Below, piece by piece: positions 10,401-20,283 of a DNA stretch of 64,000 nt. Both the position numbers and the translations under genes were made by a program. Location of the stretch: contig OZ038456.1 of NCBI GenBank assembly GCA_964036195.1, forward strand, positions 12,524,001 to 12,588,000, written 5' to 3'. The notes below the pieces were generated by a model. It did no database searches. It saw nothing but the letters and a program-made list of their open reading frames with translations, and was not told the DNA's origin. The DNA comes from Sphaerolaimus hirsutus (lineage: Eukaryota > Nematoda > Chromadorea > Monhysterida > Sphaerolaimidae). Every line of letters starts with the position of its first letter. The first letter of the stretch is position 1.

Positions 10401-13400
10401 ACGCAATACTCAGGTCAGAACTGATCCAAACCAACGTGGCCGCATTCAAGGAAATCATCCCCAACATTCTCAAGCACTCCAAAAATCCCATCATCCTAGT
10501 GGTGTCCAATCCAGTTGACCCACTCACATATGTAGCGTGGAAATTGTCTGGGCTGCCGGCGGGCCAAGTTATGGGCTCTGGCACTAATCTAGACTCTGCT
10601 CGTTTTCGATTCGCTTTATCGCAGCGATTGGGAATCGCGCCGGATTCCGTGCACGCTTGGATCGTGGGCGAGCACGGAGAAAAAAGTGGTGTGTTTGTGG
10701 GTGGTTCCTCGCAGAGTTGTTAAAAGTACTGAACTTTTTTCAAAGTATACGTCAACGTAAAGTATTTATTTTTTACTCACCCCTTGAGTACAGAAAACGT
10801 TAAGTAAATTTTTTTACTTTTACTCATGAGTAAACGTGAGTTAACATACTTTTCCCCACAGAAAACGTAAATGTGGGTACTTTTGAAAAATGTCGCCAAA
10901 ATTTTCGAGAAATGTCGCTCAGAATCACTCATTTTCATAACTTTTTGTCTATTTTACCCACTTTTTGACTATATATTTGGTACTATACCCATTTTCGACT
11001 AGTTTCCCATATTTTAAGCACATTTTCTCCCGTTACTCCCTTTGCTTTTAAAAACCTATAAAAAAAGGTTTTAAAATACGTTTTCTGTACTCAAGTACTT
11101 TCAAAAAGTATACGTAAAAGCGAGTAAATACCAGAACTTTTTTCAGAGGAAACGTAAACGTATTTACTCTGTACTCGAGTATACATATTTATCGAGTAAA
11201 TGTAAATACGTTTTAACAACTATGGTTCCTCGTTTCAAGTACCGTATATACTAGAATAAAGCCCCCGGGTGTTAATATTTTTTAGAAGTTTTGAGGGGGG
11301 TTATTCAAGGGGGATGTTATTCAGCTAAAATTTGTGTTATCTCCATCCATATCATTCAAATATACATTGTGGATACACATGTAAATTAACCAGAGGGCGG
11401 GGGACTTATTCAAGAAGGGATTATTCGATGGGGTACTCAATTGGGGAGTTATTTTATTCTCACCGGCCAACGGGAGGAGTTATTCAAGGGGATGTTATTC
11501 AAGGGGGTCTTATACAAGGATATTTAGTTATTAAACTGAAGTGTACTTTCATAATGATAATTTCTGCCACGAACATTCATTTCAATATAAGGCGCCAAAT
11601 TCTTTAGCTATAAATCGACACTACTCTCGCAGTGGCTGTGTGGTCGGGTGCCAATATCGCCGGTGTTCCACTGAAACAGCTACATCCAACGGTGGGCACT
11701 GAACAAGATGAACAACAGTGGGACAAAGTGCACACTGGAGTTATTCGGTGGTAGGCAGTTTTGAGGGTTCCAAATTCATTGATGAATCAAAAAATTAGAA
11801 TCTCCATCAAAAAAGTCTCACAAAAATGTATCATGTGAACAATATGTCCAGATTTGGAAACCATAAAAACATTTTTCCAACTACCGTATTTCCTCGAAAT
11901 ACCCCCCTCCCTTGAATTAACCCCCTTCCCCCTCGGAATACCGCAGGTGTTTTTGAGCTGAGGAAAAAATAACCCCCCTCGAAATACCCCCATCTTGACT
12001 GATATACATCATGTATACAATGTACATTATGTATTTATTGAGGTCAAATCTCATCGCACCTATATACGTAAAGTAATTTGTATAGCTATCTACATTTGTA
12101 TGTTTTAATACGTCCCGTTTGGTGACGTTTATTACCAGTTTTGGGTATGAAAAAGCCCATACTTTACGACGATATTTATGAAAATTTCTGGATACCGTAT
12201 TTCCTCGAAATACCCCCCGGGGGGTGATTGTTTCATAGTGGTCCCGAGAGGGGGGGGGGTTAAACGAGGGGGGGGGGTATTTCGAGGGGGGGGGGTTATT
12301 GTTTCACAAGAAAAATTTTCAAATCCCAGTACGAAATTGTCGTCTGAAACGTACGCAGACGTCAAAAAATACAACAAAAACCGCCATTTATAAGGTTCTG
12401 TAGACTAATATTAGTATGTAGACAGTATAAACACTGTTCTAACGTGATTACGACATTGTTTTTACCTGTGTTCTGCACTACGCAGAACACAAACTGCAGT
12501 ATTTGTCATGTACGTTCCCTTTACACTCAATTTGGGGGGGGGGGTATTTCGAGGGGGGGGGTGATTGTTTCATAGTGGTCCCGAGAGGGGGGGGGTCAAA
12601 CGAGGGGGGGGGGGGGTATTTCGAGGGGGGGGGGTATTTCGAGGAAATACGGTAAATAATAATCTGGATAAAAAACCTCTCTCGAATAACACCCCACCCT
12701 CGAAATACCCCCCACAAAATTTCCACTCTGAATAAAAAAAAATCCTAGGGGTATTTCGAGGAAATACGGTATTCATCAGCACGACAGGATAACCACATAA
12801 GCACATTTCAGTGTCAACGAAGTGATCTCATTGAAAGGCAGCACTTCCTGGGCAATAAGCCTGTCCGTGGCTGATATAGTGAATGCGATTTTGCACAATG
12901 GACACACTGTGCATGCTGTCACTACCAATGCCAAGGTATGCGCTTGAATGAGTTATTTTTTAGAGTAATAGACTACTGTGCAGACTAGTAGATACTTTCA
13001 CCCATAGAGAAATGGGAGGCTGGGGGTTCCACCACACTTTTGTTTCTTTGAATTTTGTTATGCATTACTCAATTTTGATGCTGTTTGAGTATGTTGGGGT
13101 TTGGGGTTGGGGCTACAACCAAAAAAAAACTTTCCTCTCAATAACTCGCCCCCCCCCCACTCCCGAGATGAGGGGACACTTAAAAACGCATGCATCTTGC
13201 ACGGCAAATCTGATTGAAGCTCAGTAACTCTGCCATTTCTGGGCGAATTTGTACCAGTCCACACTTCAAATCATGGGGCAACCTCTAGAGTTCACTTTTG
13301 AGGTAGGGTTAAACTTAATGATGTCTAAATTTGTTATGCTGATGTGACCCGAGGCCTGTCTCGCAAATTGACAGATGCTTTATTACTCTTGACGCTTGAC

Positions 13401-13790
13401 TTGACTCTTGACATTTCTTTTGACTTTTAACTTGATTCTTCACTTTGTCACTTGCGGAACCAGTGAACAAAGTGAAGAGTCTACCTAGTTGAAAGTCAAG
13501 AGTCGAGTCATGTCACTGTCTCCTGGTGACTCAACATGAAAACCTGTTTTTTAACATGTTACCATATACTTTAGACAAACTTCATTCGACCCACGCTCGC
13601 GCTTTCAATATCTACACAATTCCAGAATCTCCACGGCATTACAACTGACACATTCCTATCGTTGCCGTGCGTTCTGGGCAGGAACGGTATCGAATCTGTA
13701 GTGATGCAAAATCTCAGCTTCGATGAAAAATTGGATTTGACCAAAAGTGCGCATGTGCTGAAAAATGTACAAGATAAAACTGCGCTGTGA
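7439..13790 (+). CDS. LDH-like: L-lactate dehydrogenase-like, complete, copy 1 (7 exons)
   Basis: Exons are 7439-7535, 8046-8288, 9400-9475, 10414-10688, 11633-11747, 12812-12935 and 13626-13790. All boundaries are GT-AG, and together they give 1095 nt, or 364 residues. The start ATG is in ACCATGG context. In order: an N-terminal extension of about 25 residues, the nucleotide-binding GLGTVG, VDCNKDK with the NAD-ribose Asp, [20 protein letters not shown] (substrate loop with catalytic Arg109), [25 protein letters not shown] (Asp168, Arg171), VGEHG (catalytic His195), [22 protein letters not shown] and [10 protein letters not shown]. The enzyme interconverts 2-oxo and 2-hydroxy acids with NAD(H) in the cytosol. 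The loop position normally Gln102 in LDH is Arg here, with one extra loop residue; malate dehydrogenases carry Arg there, so substrate preference is open. An AATAAA lies at 14210-14215. The introns are full of MITEs. Confidence 0.92.
8355..8730. mobile_element. Degenerate CCGTATT-type MITE in LDH intron 2 (copy 1)
   Basis: ATTACCTCAAAATACCCCCC at the left faces GTATTTCAAGGAAATACGAT at the right, with CCCCCTCTAAATGCCCC-type units between. The ends have decayed from the CCGTATTTCC consensus. It is shared with copy 2 (about 25886-26263), so it is an old insertion. Confidence 0.55.
8749..9291. mobile_element. hAT-like MITE, TAGGGTGTCAA ends, haplotype-A-specific
   Basis: Copy 2 has the empty site (around 26271-26286). 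The perfect 8-bp target duplication GACATATT lies at 8741-8748 and 9292-9299. The ends are TAGGGTGTCAAC and GTTGACACCCTA. The interior is full of CCGTTTCCGTTTTCCGG, the complement of the arrays at 2194-2912. It lies in LDH intron 2. Confidence 0.92.
9549..9793. mobile_element. TACTC-ended MITE in LDH intron 3, haplotype-A-specific
   Basis: The site is empty in copy 2 at about 28000-28012. The insert begins TACTCCGGTTACTT, ends at GTACGCTGACTATA and is flanked by ATA/TA. It is the same family as 4000-4247 and 44543-44788. The short frame across it is shared by all three copies because they are the same repeat. Confidence 0.75.
10010..10220. repeat. Degenerate tandem repeat with ATCGAGTTTCGGATG units
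   Basis: Several diverged units of roughly 40-70 bp each contain an ATATCGAGTTTCGGATG-like core followed by TTCATTTTT- or ATTTTTCACC-type sequence. It sits in LDH intron 3. In copy 2 a hAT-like element is inserted into one of these units (28332-29164). Confidence 0.6.
10712..11224. mobile_element. hAT-like MITE, CAGAGTTG ends, LDH intron 4 (copy 1)
   Basis: The perfect 8-bp target duplication GTTCCTCG lies at 10704-10711 and 11225-11232. The TIRs are CAGAGTTGTTAAAA and CATAGTTGTTAAAA. It inserted 16 bp downstream of the exon 4 splice donor. It is shared with copy 2 (29765-30282). Confidence 0.9.
11242..11527. mobile_element. TA MITE, GAATAAAGCCCC subfamily (copy 1)
   Basis: The left end is TA plus CCGTATATACTAGAATAAAG. 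Interior units are GGGGTTATTCAAGGGGGATG and similar. The right end near ACAAGGATATTTAG is decayed. It lies in LDH intron 4, 17 bp after the preceding hAT-like MITE. Confidence 0.6.
11884..12769. mobile_element. TA MITE, CCGTATTTCCTCGAAATACC subfamily, hosting a nested MITE
   Basis: The ends are CCGTATTTCCTCGAAATACC and GGTATTTCGAGGAAATACGG, flanked by TA. Copy 2 has the uninterrupted 427-bp version at 30943-31369. The extra 460 bp here is a second MITE of the same family plus its TA duplication (12195-12652). It lies in LDH intron 5. Confidence 0.88.
12195..12652. mobile_element. TA MITE nested in a related MITE, haplotype-A-specific
   Basis: It is absent from the equivalent site in copy 2 (31253-31255). 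The ends are CCGTATTTCCTCGAAATACC and its complement, with a TA duplication at 12193-12194 and 12653-12654. The interior alternates TATTTCGAGG with G runs of up to about a dozen, plus a stretch reading CATAGTGGTCCCGAGAGG. Close relatives are at 22500-22948 and 41142-41592 (inverted). Confidence 0.92.
13360..13520. repeat. Inverted repeat of GACTCTTGAC-type arms
   Basis: TTGACTTGACTCTTGACATT and, on the other arm, GAAAGTCAAGAGTCGAGTCA are inverted around TCACTTGCGGAACC. It resembles a decayed member of the element at 3244-3648. In copy 2 a retrotransposon tail lies at its right edge. Confidence 0.5.
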
Positions 13791-13922
13791 TGTGATCTTG
13801 ACAAAAACCATGATCTCTAGACTCTAGGATAGGCGTCAATTTTGTGTGTGTGTTTTTGCGGGTAAATTTGAACATTTGTTATTTTTTGGGCTGATGACGT
13901 GTCCGTGTCGTTGTGTGTTCAA

Positions 13923-14089
13923 TAGCGATGGAAAAGCGCCATGGCACTGGCGCCATGGCGCTTTTGGCACTCGGCCTGGCGCCAGAAACAAAAAGCCTGG
14001 CGCTGGCGCTTGCCGCTAGCGCCAAAGCAAAAATCGCGAGGGCGCTTCTGGCGCTTGGTGCCAAAATCCTGGCGCTTTTTCCATCGCTA
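13923..14089. mobile_element. GCGCC hAT-like mini-element (copy 1)
   Basis: The perfect 8-bp target duplication GTGTTCAA lies at 13915-13922 and 14090-14097. The ends are TAGCGATGGAAAAGCGCC and GGCGCTTTTTCCATCGCTA. The 167 bp between are GGCGC/GCGCC repeats. Copy 2 has it at 35497-35692, about 29 bp longer. Confidence 0.9.
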
Positions 14090-14530
14090 GTGTTCAATTT
14101 TTTCAAACGAAAGATTTACATAGGTCATTCCGTCTAGAAATATTCGTGCATTTGTTCCACTCGAGTTATATTGAAAAATATGTACCCCGAGATAATCATA
14201 CAGACAATCAATAAAATTGATGAAAAGTTATTTCATTGAAATGCAGCATATAAGAAGCCAGAATCCATCAATCAAACGGCTTATTTTTCAAGAGATAAAT
14301 TTTTCTAAAATATCAGTGTCCAGGTAATGTCTACAACTCTACAAGGAAGAATATCTAGCTAGGTGCATGCATTTTTGTAGTGGGTGGAACAGTCATGTCT
14401 TTCAGTATCGCGTTTTAAACTTTCGGTTTGCAGTTTCCGTATCCTATTAACTGTAGCTTGTTCAGATAGTACATGAATAGAAGGTCGTTAAAATAATGCG
14501 TAAAGTTACACCGTGAATGGAAGTACAAAA

Positions 14531-14700
14531 CAACAGTGTTGCAAAAACGTATTGATGTTTACCCGAAATACCCGGGTATTTTGGTATTATCCTTACGTTT
14601 ATGTTTACGTTTTAGGAAAATACCATTACATTTGCAAATGTTTTGCAGCAAGTTCTCAAGGCAGAGTTGTTAAAATAATGGTATTTTTTAGAAAGTGTAA
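14531..14700. mobile_element. Partial CAGAGTTG-family hAT-like element
   Basis: CAGTGTTGCAAAAACGTATT at the left and GGCAGAGTTGTTAAAATA at the right enclose CCCGGGTATTTTGGTATTAT and ACGTTTATGTTTACGTTTT. The termini do not pair cleanly and no target duplication is visible, so it is probably a rearranged copy. Copy 2 lacks about 178 bp just to the right (14682-14857). Confidence 0.45.
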
Positions 14701-14814
14701 GATAGCTAAATACACCTTCCAAATGTTAAGATTTTCTACTAAAGCATATTTAGGTATTTTTCAAATAACAACAAAAGCATAAAAAAGCGTATCACATCAA
14801 AAAATGTGCTCATG

Positions 14815-15085
14815 AAGTGCACTGAAAAGGTCTGAAGTGCCCCTTGTGATCACACTTCAGAGCCTGATCACACCTGATCACCGGGCACTTCACTGCCTGT
14901 GATCACACTTCAGAGCCTGATCACGCCTGATCACCGTTGGAATGCACTTCACCGACACTTTGTTCATTATGTTTACTAAATTGGGATTTGTTTGCTAAAT
15001 TGATTACAGAAATAAAAAATTTGAAATTCGTGAAGTGTGTTGAAGTGCCTGCAAGGGTCTGCGTGAAGACACTTCACCGCAGATA
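14815..15085. repeat. GATCACACTTCAGAGCCTGATCAC repeat region
   Basis: The TGATCACACTTCAGAGCCTG unit occurs twice, with further GAAGTG/CACTTC motifs up to ACACTTCACCGCAG. A similar GAAGTG-rich region is at 54180-54700. The type of element is unclear. Confidence 0.5.
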
Positions 15086-15441
15086 ACGACAGATCACTAG
15101 CACAGTTTTTGCTGTGTATGATGTAAATACCTCTGAACCTGTAAACAATCTATACGTGCCACCACTTAAAAGAATTTTTTTCTTATATAAAAGATGCCTG
15201 GTTGCTAATTGGAAATTATTTGTGCATTTATACAACTTATTCCACCGACTGCACACTGGCTGTAGTTGTACATGACTATATTTGTTTACCCTGTTGACTA
15301 TAGTTTTCAAAGGTTCCTTGCGCTGCATATAAAGCTGATGTTGGTGAAGTTTTTCAGTTCCTACCATAGCCAGCCCATTACAACACAGAACAGCAGTAAC
15401 AATTTTTATTTTTTTTAAACAAAAACCGTGATTTGATTGCA

Positions 15442-16626
15442 CTAAGATTGAAACATAGAAATGACAAAATCTCTGAAAACGTGAGAACATTCAGCAAAAG
15501 TGTAGCAATTAAAACTCTGTCGAATATAAGTCAGCAATTGACACCCTAAACTTCCAACGACAATAACCCTTGCCTGGATCACAATGACATTCTGTACACT
15601 GTCTGGCATTCTACACCATGTATGCTTAATAATGAAACATGTAAAACATAAAGAAACAATTAAAATGCAGCATTTGATACCACAAAACATGATCACACAC
15701 AATGCAGCAAAAAGTGCAGCTACAATTGGAGATGACATAAAATTTTCTACCTTCACATGCACCTTTGAAACTCTTAAATAGAGCAAAGAAATGGAGTAGA
15801 TGCTAAGCGCGATTAAAAAAGCTAAGAAGCATGTCAGTGAACAAAATTGACAGATTAGTGTCATGCACATGGCTGTGATGCTGACAATTGCATTTAGGTT
15901 TGAGGGATGGCTGCCAGATGGTTTTTGTTGTGGATCGTCCAATTCCTGTGGATTGGTGATTTTTGATCAGATAAGAAAGTGAGGATCAGAAAATACCATG
16001 TATGCTAAAATAAGACCTCCCCTTGAATAACATCCCCACTTGAATAACTCCCCCTATCAGCAGGTGACGAAAAAAAAACTCTCCCCTCCCCCTTGGATAA
16101 GATCCCCTTTGGATAGAATAAATCCCCCTCCAAAGGATCTTACAAAATGTGGTACCATGTGGTCTTATTTGAGGATATACAGTACATATAAAAGCCCAAA
16201 TTCCCAATTCCCATATTCAATGTGCAACATATTAGTTGCAAATCAAATGTAAATTCCTAAAACTCACAGCTTTCCAACCAACCTCTAAAAATTCAAAAGT
16301 TACCCAGGAATCATTGGGCTCATTGACAGCCAATTTCATATTGTATCTGGAACATATGGGCCCAAAAATGCTTGCTAGACGTTGACTGTGACTTTTTGAT
16401 GTTGTATTTGATGTTGGCATACTTTCATCAACACTGTCAGGTATTTCTTCCACATCTGATAAATTACTCGTTCCACAATTTTCATCTTTGGCTGGATCTT
16501 CACAATTTAGAATCAATTTGTCTCCTTTCCCAGCTTTATCTTCAGCTATCATTTGTTCAATTTTCTTTTTTGTTCTGTCCACCATTTCTGATGGGAATAG
16601 GTAGGATAAATTTAGCACTGTGGAAT
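15442..16626 (-). CDS. Unidentified multi-pass membrane protein, two exons, copy 1
   Basis: The upstream exon is 16268-16626 and the downstream exon runs from 15945 to at least 15568, open to a stop at 15442. The junction GCT|GTGAGT ... CACAG|GAA keeps phase 0. The first exon encodes a hydrophilic, acidic segment (LSYLFPSEMVDRTKKKIEQ, then Asp/Glu/Ser-rich, then WVTFEFLEVGWKA). The second has DDPQQKPSGSHPSN and then three or four hydrophobic stretches rich in Cys. The gene is partial at its 5' end because the first exon begins in mid-codon; earlier exons would lie at higher coordinates. The exon could instead end at a donor near 15568. I do not recognise the family. Copy 2 keeps the same frame with a few substitutions, which supports coding. 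Confidence 0.7.
16004..16190. mobile_element. GAATAA-type TA MITE in the intron of the membrane-protein gene (copy 1)
   Basis: ACCATGTATGCTAAAATAAG faces CTTATTTGAGGATATACAGT. Interior units CCTTGAATAACATCCCC and GGATAAGATCCCC match the family. It lies between the two exons and is present in both copies (copy 2 about 37424-37612). Confidence 0.6.
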
Positions 16627-16950
16627 CTGCAGGACAAAAAAAAACAGGTTTTAACATGTTTCCTTCTTTGAATGACAAGGGATTCAATTCAACTTCAAAA
16701 AGGAGATCACATATTCATCACTTGAGTCCTAATTGAATATTTCGGGCATGAATCCCCCCAGATATTTATGTTAGCAATGTAGTTCTCACATCTCACAACT
16801 TATCTTCACATCAAAAAAATTACATCAACAAAAGAGTGAATTTTCCCGGAACCCCCCCCCCCCCATTTAAAACCACCTTCAAAATCAGGATTCATTTGCA
16901 AGAAAACCGCAGTGGCGGCCCTCCGATCGGCGGAACCAGCGGCCGCTTGT

Positions 16951-17150
16951 NNNNNNNNNNNNNNNNNNNNNNNNNNNNNNNNNNNNNNNNNNNNNNNNNN
17001 NNNNNNNNNNNNNNNNNNNNNNNNNNNNNNNNNNNNNNNNNNNNNNNNNNNNNNNNNNNNNNNNNNNNNNNNNNNNNNNNNNNNNNNNNNNNNNNNNNNN
17101 NNNNNNNNNNNNNNNNNNNNNNNNNNNNNNNNNNNNNNNNNNNNNNNNNN
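16951..17150. other. Assembly gap of 200 N
   Basis: Exactly 200 undetermined bases separate the two copies of the duplicated block. The round length suggests a placeholder gap of unknown true size. Confidence 0.99.
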
Positions 17151-17338
17151 TTGGCGACCAGGGTTGGTTTTATAAAAATTATTTTTATATAAATTGTATA
17201 AAAATTGTATAAGAACGTATTTCATTTTTATTTTATTCTTGTTTTATTTTATTTTATTCCAAACTTCAGAGAGTGCCTTTATCTGATTTATCTCAGCGGT
17301 TTCCCGTGTGCCATTGAACAAGTATCTTTAACAAGCAG

Positions 17339-18998
17339 ACATCTACATGAGAAGCTGCGGGGAGGCGGTCACAAAATGGCTTCTTTACTGGCTCTTAATT
17401 CCACTTGCCGGCACTTCCCTAGCAATATGTTTGTTCATTTATTTGAGTGCCCAAATAAAGTACTGTCCCACTCTGAATAAATAAACAGTGTGCAAGTGCA
17501 TCAGTTCATAGGGTGTCAACAAAATTTTTTTACGGAAAACGGAAACGGAAACGGAAAAAAAATCTCAGCGGCCGGAAAACGGAACGGAAAACGGAAAAAA
17601 ATTTGCACTTAGCGGAAAACGAAAACGGAAACGGAAAAATGGGCCGGAAAAACGGAAACGGAAAAATGAAATAAGCGCGGAAACGGAAAAAAAAATGATG
17701 AAATTTCAAATTTGCCGGAAAATAGAAAAATTGCTGAAATTGTACATGTTGTACATACTTACTTTTTCAATAAAACAATATCTATTTAAAGTATCTCATC
17801 TAAAAGAGAAATTGAGGTTCACTAACTGCCCAGTCTCAGCGCGCGCGCAACTCCAACCCCTGCCAGTCCGCTACCTTTAAAACACAAAACGATTTTTTTA
17901 GTTTTTTTTATATAAATATTTTCATTCGATTTAGATACATAGAAATAGATCAGAAGCGGCACAAAACAGCTAAACTGTGAAATATGATAGGCACAGGTGT
18001 TGTTTTAGTGAAGTGAAACATACCGTATTTGCTTGAATAATCCCCCTGGGGGATTATTATTTCGTCAGACTTTTTTGAGGGGGGAACTATTCAAGGGGGG
18101 GAACTATTCGAGGGGGGGAATTATTGTTTCGTCAAAATTTTCAAGCATGTTTCTATCAACACATTTAATGAAAAATGCTTTATTAACACAAGAACGTGCC
18201 ATTTTTGTTAATATTGGGTACAAACAATTGATCAAATCTTTTAAGGGGGGAATTATTCGAGGGGGGGAATTATTATTTCCTCACTCGTCTTACACGGGGG
18301 ATTATTCGAGGGGGGGAATTATTCAAGGGGGGGGAATTATTCAAGCAAATACGGTATATACACTGGAAGAATAGCTAAAACACATTGTTGGCAAAATACT
18401 GGGGGAAAAACAGAAAATATAGCCGGAAAACGGAAAAAAAAGCGGAAAAACTGAAAATTTAGCCGGAAAACGGAAAATGAGCCGGAAAACCGGAAACGGA
18501 AACAAAAGTGGCCAGAAAATGGAACGGAAAACGGAAAAAAATTTCAGCAGCCGGAAAACGGAAACGGAAGACAGAAATTTGACACCCTATCAGTGCATTA
18601 TTTCTCTGTCTCTGCGAACTACCACATTTCCTCGAAATACCCCCTCAAAATGCGCACTGAAAAAACACCCCCTCTCCCTCTCGAAATAACCCCCTCGTTT
18701 AACCCCCCTAAAAATTTCCACTCTGAAATAATGAATGGAATTTGCAAATTGCCAAAAATAACACTTAGGCGCTGCACACACTTTGATAGAAACAAACCGT
18801 GAGTTTAGTTGTTCAGTCTAAAATAAATGTTTTGCATGCACAGGCATTCTACTGATATCCACATCCATAATTGGCCACATTGTGCAGAAAAGGACGATTT
18901 CTGTGCTCAAAGACAAAGTAGGACTTTCAGATGAAAAAGTGCCCGACGATCAGGTGCCAAATCCGCAAATGGAGAGGTATAATGACAACTTAAACTGA
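17339..18998 (+). CDS. Tetraspanin last two exons, copy 2
   Basis: Exons 17339-17428 and 18844-18998 match 2024-2113 and 3134-3270 of copy 1. They encode the last loop Cys, TM4 and the cytosolic tail. The preceding exons fall in the gap. The codon that is the TAA stop in copy 1 (3268-3270) is TAT here (18978-18980). The frame runs six codons further, through YNDNLN, to a TGA at 18996-18998. The intron hosts a hAT-like element with a nested MITE. If the haplotype reading is right, this is the other allele of the gene at 636-3270. Confidence 0.75.
17509..18589. mobile_element. hAT-like MITE, TAGGGTGTCAA ends (copy 2), hosting a nested MITE
   Basis: The target duplication is TCAGTTCA (17501-17508) and TCAGTGCA (18590-18597), as in copy 1. 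The AAACGG arrays differ slightly in repeat number from 2194-2912. A 332-bp TA MITE is inserted at 18023-18354. Confidence 0.88.
18023..18354. mobile_element. TA MITE, CCGTATTTGCTTGAATAATC subfamily, haplotype-B-specific
   Basis: The empty site in copy 1 (2679-2682) shows a clean TA duplication (18021-18022, 18355-18356). The TIRs are CCGTATTTGCTTGAATAATC and its complement. The interior repeats GAATTATTCGAGGGGGGG several times. Length is 332 bp. Confidence 0.93.
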
Positions 18999-19358
18999 GC
19001 TGAGCAGTAATTTGGGAAGTGACAAGTGAAGAGGCAAGTAAAAAAATCAAGTAAATAGACAATTTATAAGTGGAAGTCAATAATAAAAAAGGACAAATGA
19101 CAATTGGCAAGTGAAAAAACAACGTTAAGAATAAATAAAATAAAAATTTAAAATGAAGAGAAACAATGAAATCAATCAGTGGTTCACTTTTTTTTAATTT
19201 CTGTTTACAACTTGCTATGTTACTATTGACTTGTCATTAGTCTCTTGACTTGACACTTATTTATAAATTGACTTTTCTCTTAGCTACCTATTTACTTGCC
19301 TACTCAAATTAGTAATCAATTGTAAGTTATCTTTTTACTTCTTCATTTGCGGAATTGA
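18954..19358. mobile_element. Inverted-repeat element (TCCGCAAATG ends), copy 2
   Basis: This is the same element as 3244-3648. A single A-to-T difference in the left arm removes the tetraspanin stop codon present in copy 1. Confidence 0.55.
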
Positions 19359-20283
19359 CCCCAGGAAACACTTCTGAAGCAGGTTCAGTAGATAACACTA
19401 CAGAATTTCAAATTTTGTGATGGAATGTAAATCACTGTTCTTCAACAAAACATATATTTAAGGCCCCTTTTATCCCCCTTAATAACCCATCATTACTTGC
19501 CTTAGAATCAGTTTGCATTATTTTACAACCAGTAAATATAGAAACCAGATAAAACCGACTTTCTGGTGGATCAAGGCTCAAGGATATGGCTAGGTTTATT
19601 CGCTAGGTAGGATATGGCTTCAACCGTCACAGTGATTTGATTGAGTTACATTTTAGGTCCCTCTTTTTCTTGGTTATGTGATTCTGTGAATACAGATAGT
19701 GAAACTGTTATAAATACATCAGTAAACACAGGCAAACTGTGAGGAACAATTATACCCGTGATTCAAATTCAAATTCAAATTTATTGCAGTTAAATATGCA
19801 GCTTCATTCCCTCCCACCCTAAATTTTAAATTATAACTCTGATCCCGTGGTGAACTTTGTCTCATCTCCGACTTCCATACATTCATTCTCGTTCCTCCAC
19901 AAGTGTCAATTAGAAGAACTTCATTTTTTTCCATCCGACGGATCAATAAAATGCAGCTGCACACGGCAGAGCAGTGCACATCTCATGATGGAAAGACATA
20001 AATGTATGAAAAAAACTGTTTCGTCGAGAATTTTTGTGGGAAAATAATCATTTAACTAGCGTGGATTTCAGGACGTTTTTTTCTGAAAAAAGGCGTTTTC
20101 ATGAAATGCGATTAGAAAGTTTGCTGTGTAATGAAAAAGCATACATTCTCCCATGTTCTCCCATACACATGTCATTTTTTTATTCTCATTCATTTTTCTT
20201 GCCACCATTAGTCACACTGCCGGACGCGAGGTGGCAACGCATAGCAGCGCAGCACCGCTGCACATGGCACAGACGCATGCGGC

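Larger units (their letters stand above)
1836..16950. repeat. Large duplicated block, copy 1 (haplotype A)
   Basis: This block is collinear and nearly identical to 17151-38375 apart from transposon insertions and scattered substitutions. It runs exactly to the N gap at 16951. It carries the tetraspanin 3' end, a complete LDH gene and two exons of a minus-strand membrane-protein gene. See the first finding for the haplotype interpretation. Confidence 0.9.

Noticed and set aside
12200-12650. CRISPR-like regular direct repeats with short spacers
   Set aside because: Units are degenerate, spacers are not unique, the ends are transposon TIRs and the host is an intron-bearing eukaryote.
15074-15490. 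138-codon minus-strand ORF overlapping the membrane-protein exon end
   Set aside because: It is in a different frame from the exon, runs into the GATCAC repeat region and is broken in copy 2.
16806-17225. ORFs running through the N gap
   Set aside because: They are artefacts of translating undetermined bases.
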